NCBI GenBank assembly: GCA_029204225.1
Contig: CM055097.1
Coordinates: 6,407,676 to 6,471,675, forward strand
Reading direction: 5' to 3'
DNA from: Diphasiastrum complanatum
Lineage: Eukaryota; Streptophyta; Lycopodiopsida; Lycopodiales; Lycopodiaceae
DNA length: 64,000 bases
This document shows, piece after piece, positions 11,806 to 24,086 of this stretch. Both the position numbers and the translations under genes were made by a program. Position 1 is the stretch's first letter. Each line of letters opens with the position of its first letter. The notes under the pieces are model-generated. The model saw only the letters and a list, made by a program, of their open reading frames with translations. It searched no databases and was not told the DNA's origin.

Positions 11806-12415
11806 GGTGGCAAAAATTGTGGAAAAAAATGACAAAAATTGCGGAAATTTCCGCAATTTTTGCCATTTTTTGCCAAAAAAATTGCGGAAACGGTTTTCGC
11901 AATTTTTTTGACAAATTCGCAAATTTTGGACCCGCAATTTTTTCTAATTTTTCGTAATTTTTATGGCTAAATTAACAATAAAAAAATTGCAGAAATCCAC
12001 CCGCAATTTTTTGGCATAATAATTGTGGATTTATTTTCACAATTTGTTTTCGCAATTTGTTTGGCTGATATTTTTTGCCAAATTTTTTGGGCAAAAATTG
12101 TCAAAAAAATTGCAGAAATTTATTTTTGCAATTGTTGTGGCAAAAATTGCGGATATTTTTTTGCAACTTTTTGTGCAAAAATTGCAAAAAAAAATTACGA
12201 AAATTCATTCTCGTAATTTTTTTCAAAATAGTGTCAAAAAATTGTAGAAAATAAATTCGCAATAGAATATAAATTGCGAATTTATTTTTCGCAATTTTTA
12301 TACACTATTTTAAAAAAAATTGCAGAAATGAATTTCCGCAATTGTTTTGACAATTTTTGCCAAAAAAATTGCGAATAAATACCTACAATTTGTTGGCCAA
12401 AATTGCAAAAAATAT
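11806..12415. repeat. CACTA left subterminal repeat zone
   Basis: Dense, degenerate copies of a motif of type AAAATTGCGGAAATT and its inverse complement, separated by T-rich or A-rich spacers. In En/Spm elements such subterminal repeats bind the TNPA protein; a similar role here is inferred. Reading frames in this zone are repeat artefacts. Confidence 0.85.
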
Positions 12416-13217
12416 CACCAACCTTAAACCCTAAACTTTGATAGCAAGTTCTTCACCTCAAATAACGGTTGAGCTAAACATGACTGTCGTGGCGTCGGAT
12501 TCTTCTCTATAGTTGCACGCTACATGACATACGAACAAAATTATGAAATTGTAAGCAAACTTATCTCTATCTCTCTAATGAGGTCCATACTTTTTATAAG
12601 GCTTTCACAATTTAGAGTATGATATCTCATGCATTGTCTTATGTCTCAAAGTACATGTGCAATAATTAGACTCTTAGAAAGAAGTGAGGTTAAATCTCTT
12701 TAACCGTAGATAATGGCTGAGCTGAACCCAACTGTTGTAGCATTGGATCCTCCTCTACAGCAACATGATGTGAAAAATTGCCTACATTGGCAAATCTAGC
12801 CATGTAGAATATTGTACATTTTGTCAATATTGTTTGTTGGTTACTTGTGGCCAAAGTGCCACTTGTACATACACACCTAAAGTAGGTTACCACGAGTCAA
12901 GAGGAGTGGTTGTATCTATTTGGTAGTGATTCCTACTTCGTAGGATCTAGACCATGATTTATGATGAGATTTGTACCTACCATGCACCTACCAAGCATGA
13001 CTCTTGGATCTAGGCTAGGGTTTTCACATTAGGGCAAGAAAGTGGAATCTACTTCCTTATTACATGCTAGATTTTCACCTAACTTTGCAAAGGAAGTGTG
13101 TTTTACTATGTATTCCCATTCTCCATAGTGAGAAGAGAGAAACTTTTTGGAGCCTCAAGGAGAAACTCGAGTTTCCTCTCATTGTATGGTGATTATATCT
13201 CATGTTGGATGTTACCT
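12416..13217. other. CACTA interior, no recognised gene
   Basis: Non-repetitive sequence with no domain seen. The sequence 'aaccgtagataatggctgagctgaac' near 12700 loosely repeats 'aacggttgagctaaac' near 12460, so part may be an internal duplication of about 240 bp. Confidence 0.4.
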
Positions 13218-13451
13218 TCAAAGTCTCAGCCACAAGTTAGGATCCAACTCGTCTGCTTTTAGTTTGCCAAAACCTTTACTAGTATGAGCATCCACACAGA
13301 TCTCGGCAACAGTTGGAGCCCTATTCTTTTCTTGTGCCCAAAATTTGGCATTCAACAATAGACAAAAATAAATGACATCATGAAAAAAGAGGTTTTGCAT
13401 ATCGGAATATACAAATGCAAATTTTGTTGTATACACACATACCAGTCTCAT
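13218..13451 (-). pseudogene. Possible Ptta/En/Spm-like exon fragment in CACTA
   Basis: The minus strand encodes a 77-codon frame whose second half (RAPTVAEICVDAHTSKGFGK) resembles the C-terminal 'xxHTxKDG' segment of plant Ptta/En/Spm proteins that accompany CACTA transposases. It lies downstream of the larger fragment at 14075-14897 on the same strand, consistent with a following exon. The similarity is short. Confidence 0.4.
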
Positions 13452-13900
13452 ATCGATGCCCGCATATCCAGCTCAACCAACATTTGGCATCTTTTGTTGT
13501 TTTGATCTGTTGATTTTATTTTGTTGACTCAATTTCTAAGCAAATTATTGTACACACATCAAGCAAATGAATAATAACTCAGTAGTAAGATAAATGAATC
13601 ATGCACTAACTAGAGATGACCAAGCATTCAAGTCAAAATTTGGTTTCAAAATACATAGATAAAACAAAAAAGTGAAATATAATTTGAAAAGTTTTGTTTT
13701 TTAAGTATTGACGTAGAATTGTCGTCTCTCCTTTTCCATCCACTTAGGACATTTTGGCGTTAAATTTTCTACCTCTAATTTATTAATGTCGTTCTTGAGT
13801 CTTTGTCTCAATGAACGAAAACTGGACGACAATTTGTCCTTGAAGTACTGTGATGAAAACTAGCAGTCATATTCTGCCTGTGATATGAAATAAAACTCAT

Positions 13901-14059
<159 letters not shown>

Positions 14060-14074
14060 TGATCTATATAAGAT

Positions 14075-14897
14075 TCAAATAAAAGTAGAGTAGTACTAGC
14101 AATGCTTGACGAATTGCCTCAATTTGCACCTTTGGTACATCTCTAATTGTTGGTTAATGTAGATTCAACTTGGCCTTCATCAACATGAGCATGCACATCT
14201 TATCTATCATTACTTTATCGTTGAAGGTGTGCTCAAGGGGATTAGGAAATCATCTCTTTAAATCATCTATGACCCGGCGCTTCTCAGTGATAGGGACAAC
14301 CTTCCAGTCTCTAAACATATTCCTATCAAACGCCCCATGACAGAGCTCTCTCATATAAGCTAGGACCTCTTTCCCCTTAACATCCTCAACTATAGCCTCT
14401 GACGTATCAATGTCATAGTATAATATCGGATCGGCTCTAGCAGGTGGGGCGTTGTAACCAAGTGGTGGTGCATCACACACGGGTGAGTCATCTCTATATC
14501 TAGGCTCCTCAAAATCATCGTCACCTCCATAAGCAAAAAAACAACCACCTAAATGACTCTTACGTGGTGTTGACCTAGCAACGCGAGGTGTGGAGGTCTG
14601 AGGAGTGGACCTATGTGGTGAGCGCCTCTATGATGGTACGGGTGAGGGCCTCTATGATGGTACATGTGAATGTGCACTAGTGAGGAGCCTCTGAGGACTA
14701 CCCTGTTGTGAATGTGCACTAGTGGGGAGCCTCTGAGGACTACCCTGCTATGAGGCCACTGGAGAGTTTAACATGGACCTATACTGCTGGAGAATAGCAT
14801 CCATTTGTTCTCTCTGCCTAGCAGATGCACTACTTAACCAGTTCATACACTCTTCATGAGACGGAGACCCAAGAGATGGAGGGTCAGACATCTGCAT
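14075..14897 (-). pseudogene. Ptta/En/Spm-like transposon protein, broken by stops
   Basis: Starting from ATG 14897, one minus-strand frame gives an N-terminal segment (residues 1-49), a repeated PQRLLTSAHSQQG-type block, a basic/proline stretch, an acidic segment, and then the block VVPITEKRRVIDDLKR followed by FPNPLEHTF. These are features of plant Ptta/En/Spm transposon-associated proteins. Several in-frame stops occur; those in the Gln-rich repeat part (including 14748-14750) are TAG. It is the main coding remnant of the CACTA element and is not functional as read. The family is recognised by pattern, not by search. Confidence 0.65.
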
Positions 14898-15423
14898 ATT
14901 AAGAACTACGATTAAGATAACAATGATGAACATAAAACATAAAATTAACTATAACCACAAACCTAAACATAAACTTTATTCTCTTTTTATTCAATTTCTC
15001 TCTGATAATCCTTACCTTTGATCCATTGTTTCTAAATCTTTAATTTAAATCTTTTACCCTAAATCTCTTATATCATGTCCTCATGTATACCCTTTTTATA
15101 AATCCTTTAATGTAAACTCTAAACGCTAAAACCCTTTTCAACTATCTTACTTGTTTTCATGATTTTAAAATGTTTATCTTTATCAAGCTGTAGCATATGA
15201 TCTTCACATTATTTTAGAAAGTTTCAATTGAAAGAAAATACCCACAAACAAAGCAACAAGATTTTAACAAAACAAAACAACAATATTTCAACAAAACAAA
15301 GAAACAAGATTCACAATGAACAATGCTCACCTTGTTTCCAAAAACTTTGTTTCAAAAGCTTTACCCCAAGAAACTTTACTCCAAACTGAGGATACTGTGA
15401 TAAAAGTGAGAAAAAAGAGTGTC

Positions 15424-15426
<3 letters not shown>
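14898..15426. other. CACTA interior, AT-rich, no gene seen
   Basis: T-rich then A-rich non-coding sequence upstream of the minus-strand transposon frame, with no domain. It may hold that gene's 5' region. Confidence 0.4.

Positions 15427-15504
<78 letters not shown>
15427..15504. repeat. (GA)n microsatellite
   Basis: About 78 bp of uninterrupted GA inside the CACTA interior. The related 'gtgtcaatgagagaga' junction recurs at 15568 and 15794, so the surrounding segment is locally duplicated. Confidence 0.95.
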
Positions 15505-15507
<3 letters not shown>

Positions 15508-15817
15508 AGCTTTACTCCAAGCTTTACTCAAACTACTTTAACTTTAATGAAAGGGAAACAAAAGAGTGTCAATGAGAGAGATAAAAGGATAGAGAGTCAT
15601 CAAGGTTTTCAAAAAACTTACTTTACTCCAAGCCCTACTCCAAGCTTTACACCCTTTATAATAGCTTTACTCATTTTCAGAAGCTTTCTTATGCTCTCTT
15701 TGAAAAGGTTTACAAGATTTTAAATAGCTTTACCTCTAGCTTTTAAAAGCTTTTGAAAAGCTTTAACTCTGATGAAAAAAAAAACAAAAGAGTGTCAATG
15801 AGAGAGAGAAAAGAATA

Positions 15818-16112
15818 TAAACAACAATAAACACAAATGTAACAAAGCAAAACAAGAAAACTTTTGAATGTTGGCTTTGGTGCTTACCTTTGTGTCCAAT
15901 GCTCAACTTTCTGCTCAAGCCTTGGCTATGGTGAGAAGGTAAAGAGCTTTGGCTGTGACAAAAGAACATAAACAACAATAAACACAAATGTATCAAAGAA
16001 AAACAAGTATTGGCTATGGTGCTCACCTTTTTGTCCAATGCTCCACTTTTTCTCCAAGCCCTGGCTAAGGCGAAAAGGTAGAGAACTTGGTTGTGACAAA
16101 AAAGCATAAGAA
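15818..16112. repeat. Tandem duplication, unit about 145 bp
   Basis: The blocks 'aacaacaataaacacaaatgt', 'gtccaatgctc' and 'ctcaagcc.tggct' occur in the same order at about 15818-15969 and 15970-16112, diverged by many substitutions. Overlapping minus-strand open frames of 118 and 124 codons simply span this duplication. Confidence 0.7.
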
Positions 16113-16261
16113 GGATCAAGCATGATTAGAAGAGCCATAAAGAGCAGCACCACCGCTAGGCGCAAAAATAGCCTCCTCTTCGCGCTCAAAAATCGAAAAT
16201 CGAAATGAAAACAAACCGCGATGCACCAACAATTTGGCTTCCGGTAATCGACGCTATGGTC

Positions 16262-17040
16262 GACGCTAGACAAAAAATTGCAGAAATTTTTTTTCTGCAA
16301 TTCTTATCGTGATGACAAAAATTGCGACAAATTTTTGCAATTTTGTCCGCAATTTTTCGCAATTTTGTTCGCAATTTTGTCCACAATTTTGTCTGCAATT
16401 TTCTCCGCAATTTGCAACAATTTTTGCAATTTCTGCCATGTCTAAAAATTGCAAAAAAAATTTCTGCAGTTTTGTTTGCGATTCCTACCATGACGGGAGA
16501 AATTGCAAAAACTTTTTGCAGTTTTTTCAGCAATTTCAGTCGCGGAAAGTTTTCCGCAATTTTTGCCCTGGCCTAAAAATTCACAATTTTCTCTACAATT
16601 TCTACTACGATGGAAAAAATTGTGAAAAACTTTCTATAGTTTTTTTTGCAATTTCTATCGCGAAAACATTTTTCGCAATTTCTGCCATGGCCCAAAAATT
16701 GCAAAAATATGTTCACACAATTGTGTCTTTCGCGACGGGAGAAATTGCAAAAAATTTTATTCAATGTTTTCCGCAATTTCTGCCGCAAAAACATTTTTTG
16801 TAATTTTGGCCATGACCAAAAAGTTGCGAAAAATCTTTTCCGCACTTTTTTTCGCAAATTCTGTGATGACGACAATAATTGCAGAAATTTTTTGTAATTT
16901 TTTCCGCAATTTTTGCCATGAGTAGAAATTGCGGACAATTTTCTACAATTTTTGCCATAACGATATAAATTGCGAAAAAAATTTCGTGATTTTTTGGCTT
17001 TCCACAATTTTGATAAAAAAAAACTACAGAAATTTTTTTT
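16262..17040. repeat. CACTA right subterminal repeat zone
   Basis: Dozens of short imperfect copies of GCAATTTTTNNC and its inverse complement, spaced 20-40 bp apart. It matches the left zone in motif and base composition. Long open frames on both strands here (e.g. 16309-16803) are by-products of the repeat. Confidence 0.85.
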
Positions 17041-17073
17041 TCACAATTTTTGCCACCTTTTCTTGTAGCGATT

Positions 17074-17340
17074 TTTGAATCTATTTACTGGAATGTGGAG
17101 AGATAAATGCTCATGGTAGTGGAAGAGTCATTCTATTGGAATTCATATCAAGATTCTAACTTTTGCATGTAGTTTGTGATCTGATCAATATTTTGTATTT
17201 TTTGTGAAAACTCAAAATTTGATAAAATCTCTTGGTTTAAAGGTTTTAATCCTTTTCAAGAGTGTGTTTTAAGTTTAGTGAGCTCAAAAAATAGCTTTAT
17301 CAAGTGTGATCAAGTTCTAATTGTTAAAATCTGAAAATTT
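17074..17340 (+). other. Copia leader continued after CACTA insertion
   Basis: Removing 11793-17070 and one ATT joins this stretch to 11605-11792, giving a continuous untranslated leader downstream of the PBS. No gag start is recognised before the sequence changes character near 17340. Confidence 0.5.
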
Positions 17341-19258
17341 TGGACCTTAATTCAATCTACAATCGATCCACAAGAGGTGTTGGATGCCAATTAAAATAAT
17401 CAATCACAATTCTAATGACTAAATCTAGATCTAGATCAAATATTACATTTAATTACCAATAACAATTGATAAATGATCAATATAACTCAAGTGCGGCCTC
17501 ACACGTGTGGAATATTGTCAATGTATAGACAATGAGTAGAGATAACAATACATTACCTATTGATAGCATACAATTCAAGAAATCACAACACACATAGTGA
17601 AAATGACAAGATATTGTCTCAAATTCAAGATCTCTCATCAAGATTGGATTATTCACAATGGTGATCTTTATAGATCAAGTACATTTTGACCTAGTATGTT
17701 GACTCAACAGGTTTGGCAGATGTGGAGAATGCCACATCATCCTAGATCAACCAATAAATGCATAAATACAGGATAAGTCCTCACCTCTTTGAATCCTAAC
17801 TTGGTGCCATTACCTCACCATGATTTGTTTGATTTGAGGTGATTTTTCCTAACTTATAGGAACTTGCAAGATCAGCTCCAACTGATATTTTTTAGATATA
17901 TATACATGTGGGAACCATGTCTCATTTACATGAGAATGCATGATCTATCAATGAAATGGTGTCACATAACAATTTTCTACTTGACTAGCTTCCAACTAGT
18001 TCATACTTGAGTGAATCAAGAAAAATTCAATCTAACTAAATCTAGATGAATTTATGACAACCCTGTTGAATTTCACACGTGTGGACTGTCCACTACATGT
18101 ACTTGTGATCTCCTAAGGTGTGTAGATACACCAAGATCAAAACTAGATTGAGATTCAAGATCAATCTTAGATCCTATGGCAAAAACACACTACTACATGC
18201 ATTTAATCACTTCCAACTCTCACTCACACGTGTGAGAAGTATTCAACAAATAATCTAAGTAAAAACAAGCTGCTCTCCTCGGGTAGAGAGAGAAAATACA
18301 TCATGAGCTCTCAGGTAGAGAGAGAAAGCTAGAAATCCAATAACTCACAAAATCCATGAAATCACCAAAATCAATTAGATTCAAAATGAGGAGTACAATA
18401 ATACTAGTAGGTCCATGAGCTACCACTATGCTTAACTATGATTGGACCATATTTTGTCACCTCTTGATCCTATTGGATCATTGATCCATGCACCTCTTAA
18501 TTCTATTGGACTATATTCAAGCACACCTCAATTTCCTATTGGACCTCACAAGGTTCCACCTCTAAATCCTATTGGACCTCTTGGAATTCATCAAACAAAA
18601 ACTTTACACTTGTCTACACTCTAATTGGCACGTGTTTAGCCTCTTACTCTATTTTGGCTCAATAGTGGCATTACAAGTGGAAATGCATAATTTGCCATCT
18701 ATGCCAAATTTATTTCTATCAACATCCTACACCTAGATGCTTGATGTAAAAAACATAAGACCCCTATATCTAACATAGATAATCTTTTTCAATTCTTCAC
18801 AAACCCCAAATCCACACGTGGGAACGTCTACAACAAATGTTTTCAAACGAAATCACAAAGGTTTGAAACTATCTAAAAAAATGTATTCTAGCACTTATAC
18901 CAAGCAAATCACCACATAGAATCATGAAATCCTGATCAACCTATGAAAATTAGAGTTTTGACAAAATCATAAAAAATTGATTATTCCAAATCTACATGCA
19001 AATGCTGAAAATTTGATATGCATTCTATTTGCCACCACTTTGGCTGATCCAATAATCTAAAAATTGGCCAAATCCAGTATGTGAAATAAAAAATCAGAAT
19101 TGATCAAGTTTATATACCTATACAGGGTTTTGATCTACAAAAGATCCAATTTACAAAAGCAAAAAACTCGATTTTGGTGTAGAATTCTCTCTAGCATGCT
19201 CTAGCCTTAACCAAATCATTGATAGATATGATTTCCTCCTTCATAACCTGAAGCACAA
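17341..19258 (-). other. Non-coding retroelement leader/LTR material
   Basis: No gag or pol motif is visible. The part next to 19258 is the leader downstream of the minus-strand PBS at 19259. The interior has four CACACGTGTG-type motifs (about 17500, 18073, 18225, 18813) and a tandem block at 18455-18590. It shares its 'ggtagagagagaa' pair with 9018-9070. It reads as the body of a coding-deficient LTR element or several nested LTRs. Confidence 0.45.
18455..18590 (-). repeat. Tandem repeats with CCAAT motif
   Basis: Four to five copies of a unit of about 27 bp built on CACCTC and CCTATTGGAC. On the minus strand each copy reads GTCCAATAGG, i.e. contains CCAAT. This may be promoter sequence of an LTR, but that is inference. 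A single related copy (ACCCTATTGGGCC) is at about 19648. Confidence 0.6.
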
Positions 19259-19270
19259 GCTCTGATATCA
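19259..19270 (-). other. Primer-binding site, minus strand
   Basis: The minus strand reads TGATATCAGAGC, one mismatch to the tRNA-Met primer site, directly after the LTR end TCACA at 19271. Confidence 0.65.
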
Positions 19271-19908
19271 TGTGAAGGGTTTCAAATCATTGACGATCCA
19301 ATACACAAAAATATTTTGGATTACAAGATAATATACTCTACCAATGTCACCGATGTAGAAAAATTAGCATCTACACACAAAATGAGATGCAAACTCTAAT
19401 AGAACTTGATCAAACAAGAATTAAATGATAACGTACTATTTTTGTCCGTAAAAACCCAGCAAGCTACTGTATTTCACACGTGTGGATCCAAAAATAACAT
19501 ATATAGATCATTCTATACATAGAATTACAAGCAATCACAAGTATGCACCAATGGAAAGTAGAACCCAAAAGAACCATATATAAGCATGAAATGAGATAGA
19601 GAAGAGAGTGTCTCTTCACGAGAATTCTCCTTTTATAGCAGGTCCAAACCCTATTGGGCCACCTGGTTTTTCCTCCAAAATGTTAACCCTACTATTTTTG
19701 GGTCTAGATTCAAAGTACCCAACATTCAAATTTGAATCTACTCAAACTCGCATTCTAACTTTTCCACACTTTCAAAAAGTGTTTATTCAAATGAAATTTA
19801 GACTAATGAACTTTGAAAAGTCAATCTCTAAGTTTAAAACTAAGTTGGTCTCAATATGCCAAATATGGAAATATAGCAAATATGATCAAACTAGTTGAAT
19901 CTTTCACA
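19271..19908 (-). mobile_element. Copia LTR, minus strand
   Basis: The start reads TGTGAAAGATTCAACTAG on the minus strand at 19908, matching the LTR start at 6273 (TGTGAAAATTGTCAACTAG). The end CACA is followed by a PBS at 19259-19270. It shares the 'tgtccgtaaaa...ctactgt...cacacgtgtgg' block with the copy at 5690-5740. On its upper side it touches RT coding sequence without RNase H or a polypurine tract, so a deletion lies exactly at this LTR edge. Confidence 0.75.
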
Positions 19909-20945
19909 TAGCTTAGATCTGGTCTTGTGATGGTTAGATAGATAAGTGAACCAACTAGCTTTCTATAGAGAGTAATGTCCTTGAATGATCTTTCATTATC
20001 TCTTATAGTTAGCTTTACATTTGACTCCATAGGTGTTTCACAAGACTTTGCATCTACCATATGAAACTTTTTTAGAATAGAATTAGCATACTTCTCTTGA
20101 CAAATGAAAGTATGTTGAGAAGTCCTAATCACTTCTATTTCTAAAATGTAATACAAATGACCAAGATCATGTACCTCAAACTCCTTCTTAAGAGCAATTT
20201 TGATCTCATCAACATCATGATTGTTTTCACCACTCAAGATATCCTTCCTTTTGATCATACAAGCATCTCCATCAAACTCCACTCTAAGACCATTGCTTAG
20301 CAATTGACTCACACTAAGTAGGATCTTAGAAATTGATGAAATGAACAAAATATCCTTCAAATTAACATTCATGTTTGTAGAAAGGGAGAAATAGGAATTG
20401 TGCCAATCTCTTTGATTGCACACTCACCATCATTGGTCGTGTAGATCACCTTCTTGTCATCTCCATATGCCAATATTGAAGTGAAATACTCCTTGTGAAA
20501 AGTCATGTGTGAGCTTGCACCACTATCAATCCACCATGGATCAATATCTCCAACAATAGAACTCAAACATGAAAAGATCACAAAAGTATCATCATTTGTG
20601 TTTTGAACATCAACACCATCCTCATCAAGAATAATATTGCCTCGCTTGTCTCCTTGATCTCTCTTCTTTTTGTAGCAATCACTTGCAAAATGCCCCTTGA
20701 TGCCACAATAGAAGCACTTCAAATTAGACCTATCTTTCTTCTTTGTCATTTAACTCATCATTTAAAGCCTTCACTCTCAAAACTAAAGTATTAGGACTAT
20801 CTTCTTTCTTTTGCAAACTTTGAAAGATTTGTCTTCTTAGAGTCAACACTCTAGATGTAGACTTGGATTCAAAAAACTTCTTCAAAGCTTCCCAAGCCTC
20901 ACTTGATGAAGTACACTTACCAGCTTCCTTGAGAAGTTCATGTTA
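19909..20945 (-). pseudogene. Copia gag-protease-RT chimera with two internal deletions
   Basis: Reading leftward from 20945: a gag C-terminal half (AWEALKKFF and LTLRRQIFQSLQKKE patterns, about 20940-20760), a zinc knuckle CFYCGIKGHFASDC (about 20710), a protease with WWIDSGASSHM (about 20530), and the protease-integrase linker. The frame then jumps directly to the RT C-terminal part (HDLGHLYYILEIEV, then ETPMESNVKL, then ITRPDLSYV). All of integrase and most of RT are missing, and RNase H is cut off at the LTR. The 190-codon frame at 19851-20423 spans the protease-RT fusion point. Confidence 0.8.
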
Positions 20946-20974
20946 AGAATCAGATTTGATCTGATATGTTTATT

Positions 20975-21606
20975 GTAAGTTCGAAATGAATGTGATGAAG
21001 CATCCTTTGAGGACATCACACTCTTTAGGAAGCTAATAGGCTCCTTAATCTATTTGACAATCACTAGACCAGATTTGAGTTATAGTGTAAGCAAGCTAAG
21101 TCAATATATGCAAGGTCCTTTGATGCATCATTGGAAAAGTGCCAAGAGAGTGCTTAGATATGTGTCTTCTACTAGATTTTTTGGCATTCTCTATCAAGGA
21201 TCTAACTTGTACTTGAGGGCATTTTCGGATTCAGATTTTGTAGGAGACAAGATGGATAGAAGACCTGTAAGTGCATTTGCCACTTCTCTTTGTGAAGGAG
21301 TGATATCTTGGCTTTTCAAAAAGCAAGATACAATCTCTCTTTCCTCTTGTAAAGCCGAGTACAAGGCATTGACTTCAACAACCAAATAACTCCTATGGCT
21401 AAGAAGACTTTTGGTGGAGCTTCAAGTGATAAAGGCTGAGGAGATCCCTTGCATCTATTGTGACAATCAAGCTTCTCAGCAAATTGCTACCAATCCGATC
21501 TTCCATGCTAGAACAAAGCATATTGAGATAGCTCATTACTTTGTGAGGGAGAAGGTGCAATCCAAGGAGGTTCAACTTCATCATGTGACATCATCCTCAA
21601 GATCCT
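20975..21606 (+). pseudogene. Copia RT C-terminus and RNase H
   Basis: The plus strand encodes the end of RT (SLIYLTITRPDLSYSVSKL), the SAKRVLRYV connection, and RNase H (FSDSDFVGDKMDRRP, then SLSSCKAEYKAL). After one in-frame TAA at 21387-21389 the same frame continues with IYCDNQASQQIATNP and AHYFVREKV. The upstream end faces the minus-strand gag at 20945, so two fragments of opposite strand meet near 20950. The downstream end runs into a different RNase H at 21607. Confidence 0.75.
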
Positions 21607-22010
21607 AGTCAAGCACACTAGAAGTCTGCTAAACGTATTCTCAGGTACATTCGAGGGCCATTTAATTTTGGTTTGAAGTATGATCAGCCTGAAGCACCAA
21701 TTTTGGTAGGTTACACAGATGTCGATTGGGCAGGTAATATTGATGATAGAAGATCTACCAGTGGTCATACATTCAATTATGGTACAGCTACAGTTTCATG
21801 GAACAGCAAAAAACAAAGTATAGTAGCCTTATCTTCAATGGAAGCTGAATATCGTGCACTCAGTAATGGCACACAAGAAGTGGTATGGTTATGAAGATTG
21901 CTTGTTGATTTAGGTCAACCATAGGTGGATGCAACTACTATCTCTTGCGACAACCAAAGCTGCATTCACCTTGCCAAAAATCTAGTTCTACATGCTTGAA
22001 CATGCTTCTA
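21607..22010 (+). pseudogene. Second copia RNase H from a different family
   Basis: This starts in the SAKRILRYI connection and continues YTDVDWAGNIDDRRSTSGH, SWNSKKQSIVALSSMEAEYRAL and ISCDNQSCIHLAKN, with several stops. The sequence differs clearly from the RNase H immediately upstream (GNIDDRRSTSG against GDKMDRRPVSA), so it derives from another copia lineage. The join at about 21605 is abrupt. Confidence 0.75.
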
Positions 22011-24051
22011 AAACTAGTTTTATCCTCTCCTCATTGGATCAAAACTTGTACTACACATGACATTCACCCGGTTGTAGATCCAAGAACTCCCTTTTAAGCC
22101 TCTACAGCTACACCTTTAGGGAGGCACATAAAAAGGGACTACAATTAACAATCGTTTCTAGGTCCTTCTTATATTTTGCCCTTAAAGACTTAAATTTTAC
22201 TTGTAAGAGTTTCAGAGAGATACTCTTAAGTGATAAGGGCATCAAGTATATGACCTTTAGGCATCAGGATATCTTGTTTTCACGGCCCCAAACCAAGCTC
22301 CTTAAACATTTTGGGCATATGCTTGGGTCATATCATTGTATGTAAGGGTATGACCTTGATTTTATTTGGTCATGGTCTTTAAATTATAAGGGGTATACTT
22401 CTCTAGCCTTGTGACACTTACTCATGTGGGGTATAATGACCTTGTCTTTAGCTTAAGGGCAAGCCTTCAATGTTTTACATGTACTCCATTAGGCTTAATG
22501 GACACTACCTCTAAGGGCGAAGGGTTACTCTTTTGAAAGTGGGGTGTTAGATTTTTTTAGTGGAAGCAATGCATGTGTAGTTCAAAAAGACAGACATGTT
22601 ATTGTAGAGTTAGATAGTAAATTTGTAGAATTTGTAAAAATACAAATGAAATCTCTCTTTGTCTTACCATATGAGTTACCAGAAGTAAAAATATATATAC
22701 AGATGAAAAAGACTATATCATTCTCCTATCGAAGGAACCACAACTTCTCACTAGTGGAAATGTTGGTGACACAAGGGATTTGTCAGATGTTTTGGCTCAA
22801 AATTATAATTATATTATAGTTAAAAATGTTGTAATTGAGGAAGTAGCTATTATTGCTACTGAGGCTCCTTTAAAAAAAAAAACATCCAAATGTGCTTGAC
22901 GACTTTTGGGTCGCTTAGTGTTCTGTTTTATTTACTTCACATTGTTATCCATCAAAAATTTGTGGACTCATGAAAAATTGAAGAATGATTTTTTTTTTTT
23001 TAATTCAATAGAAAATCTAATTGAAATGAAAAATTTAATTATGAAAATTTTAATTTTAAAAAATGATTATGTTAAAATCTCTTAAAGTAATGTATTAAAT
23101 TTTTTTAATATTTATTCTACGAGAAAAATGATGAACGTAACAAAAAATGATCAAATTTTTAATTTTTTTCATTTTCATTAAGAGATTGACAAAATAGAAT
23201 ATATTTGAGACACTACTAACCTCTAATTCTCTTTAAAAGAATTTGATTTCTTTTATACAAATATGTAATATTGTTTCTTGTAAAATAAAATATTTCAAAG
23301 TAATTCATATTTTTTGCATGTTTGAATTGTATTATCGTAAGATTATCAGCCTAATTTTTTTTATAATTTTTATATTTATATAAAATTGTATAAATTAAGT
23401 TTTTTTTAATTATACTAAATATTTATATTGCATAATAAAGCTTGTTAATTTATAAAAATAACCTAATTTCAAAAAGTTCTAAAAAGTTAAAATATTTGCA
23501 ACAAAACTATGTTTCAAATAAATAAATAGATGAAGTCTCATTATTTTCATGATTTCTATGTAGTAAGTTTTTTTTAAGATATATATAAATTTGATTATGT
23601 CAAGAAAAAATTAATAATCAATTTTGTCACCCTTCGTGTGTAAGTCCAATCCGCTTATTTGATGGATTAGTTGTTAATAAAAAGACTTTAGGCCAATTGT
23701 AAGAATCAAATGTCGCAGGGCCTAATATTCAAGTTAGATAATAAAATTGAGTTCCCACTCAAATCAAATTCAAATAAGAAGGGAGGTATGAATTGGCCAA
23801 TAGCCATTGTGGCGAAGTGCCCTAAAATCCACTATACATGGTGGTACTTTGTAGTTCATTTTTCATGTTCAATCAAGAAGTTAGCATGGTCACAATTTTT
23901 GGCAAAATGAAATATTTTTGAATACTAGAATACGTCTTTGTCAAGCTAAAAATAATCCTAGCATGGTGACAATTTTTGACAAAATCAAATATTTTTTGAA
24001 TACTACAATACATCTTTGTCAACATCTTTGTCAAGCACTTTGAATATAGAC

Positions 24052-24086
<35 letters not shown>

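Noticed and set aside
16186-17007. Long overlapping frames on both strands (up to 164 codons), rich in Cys, Asn and Phe
   Set aside because: They lie wholly in the CACTA subterminal repeats and simply translate the GCAATTTTT motif; no start context or domain.
24058-24083. Poly(A) run as tail of a LINE or SINE
   Set aside because: No LINE reverse transcriptase or A/B box lies upstream and no target duplication was found; plain A-rich DNA is as likely.
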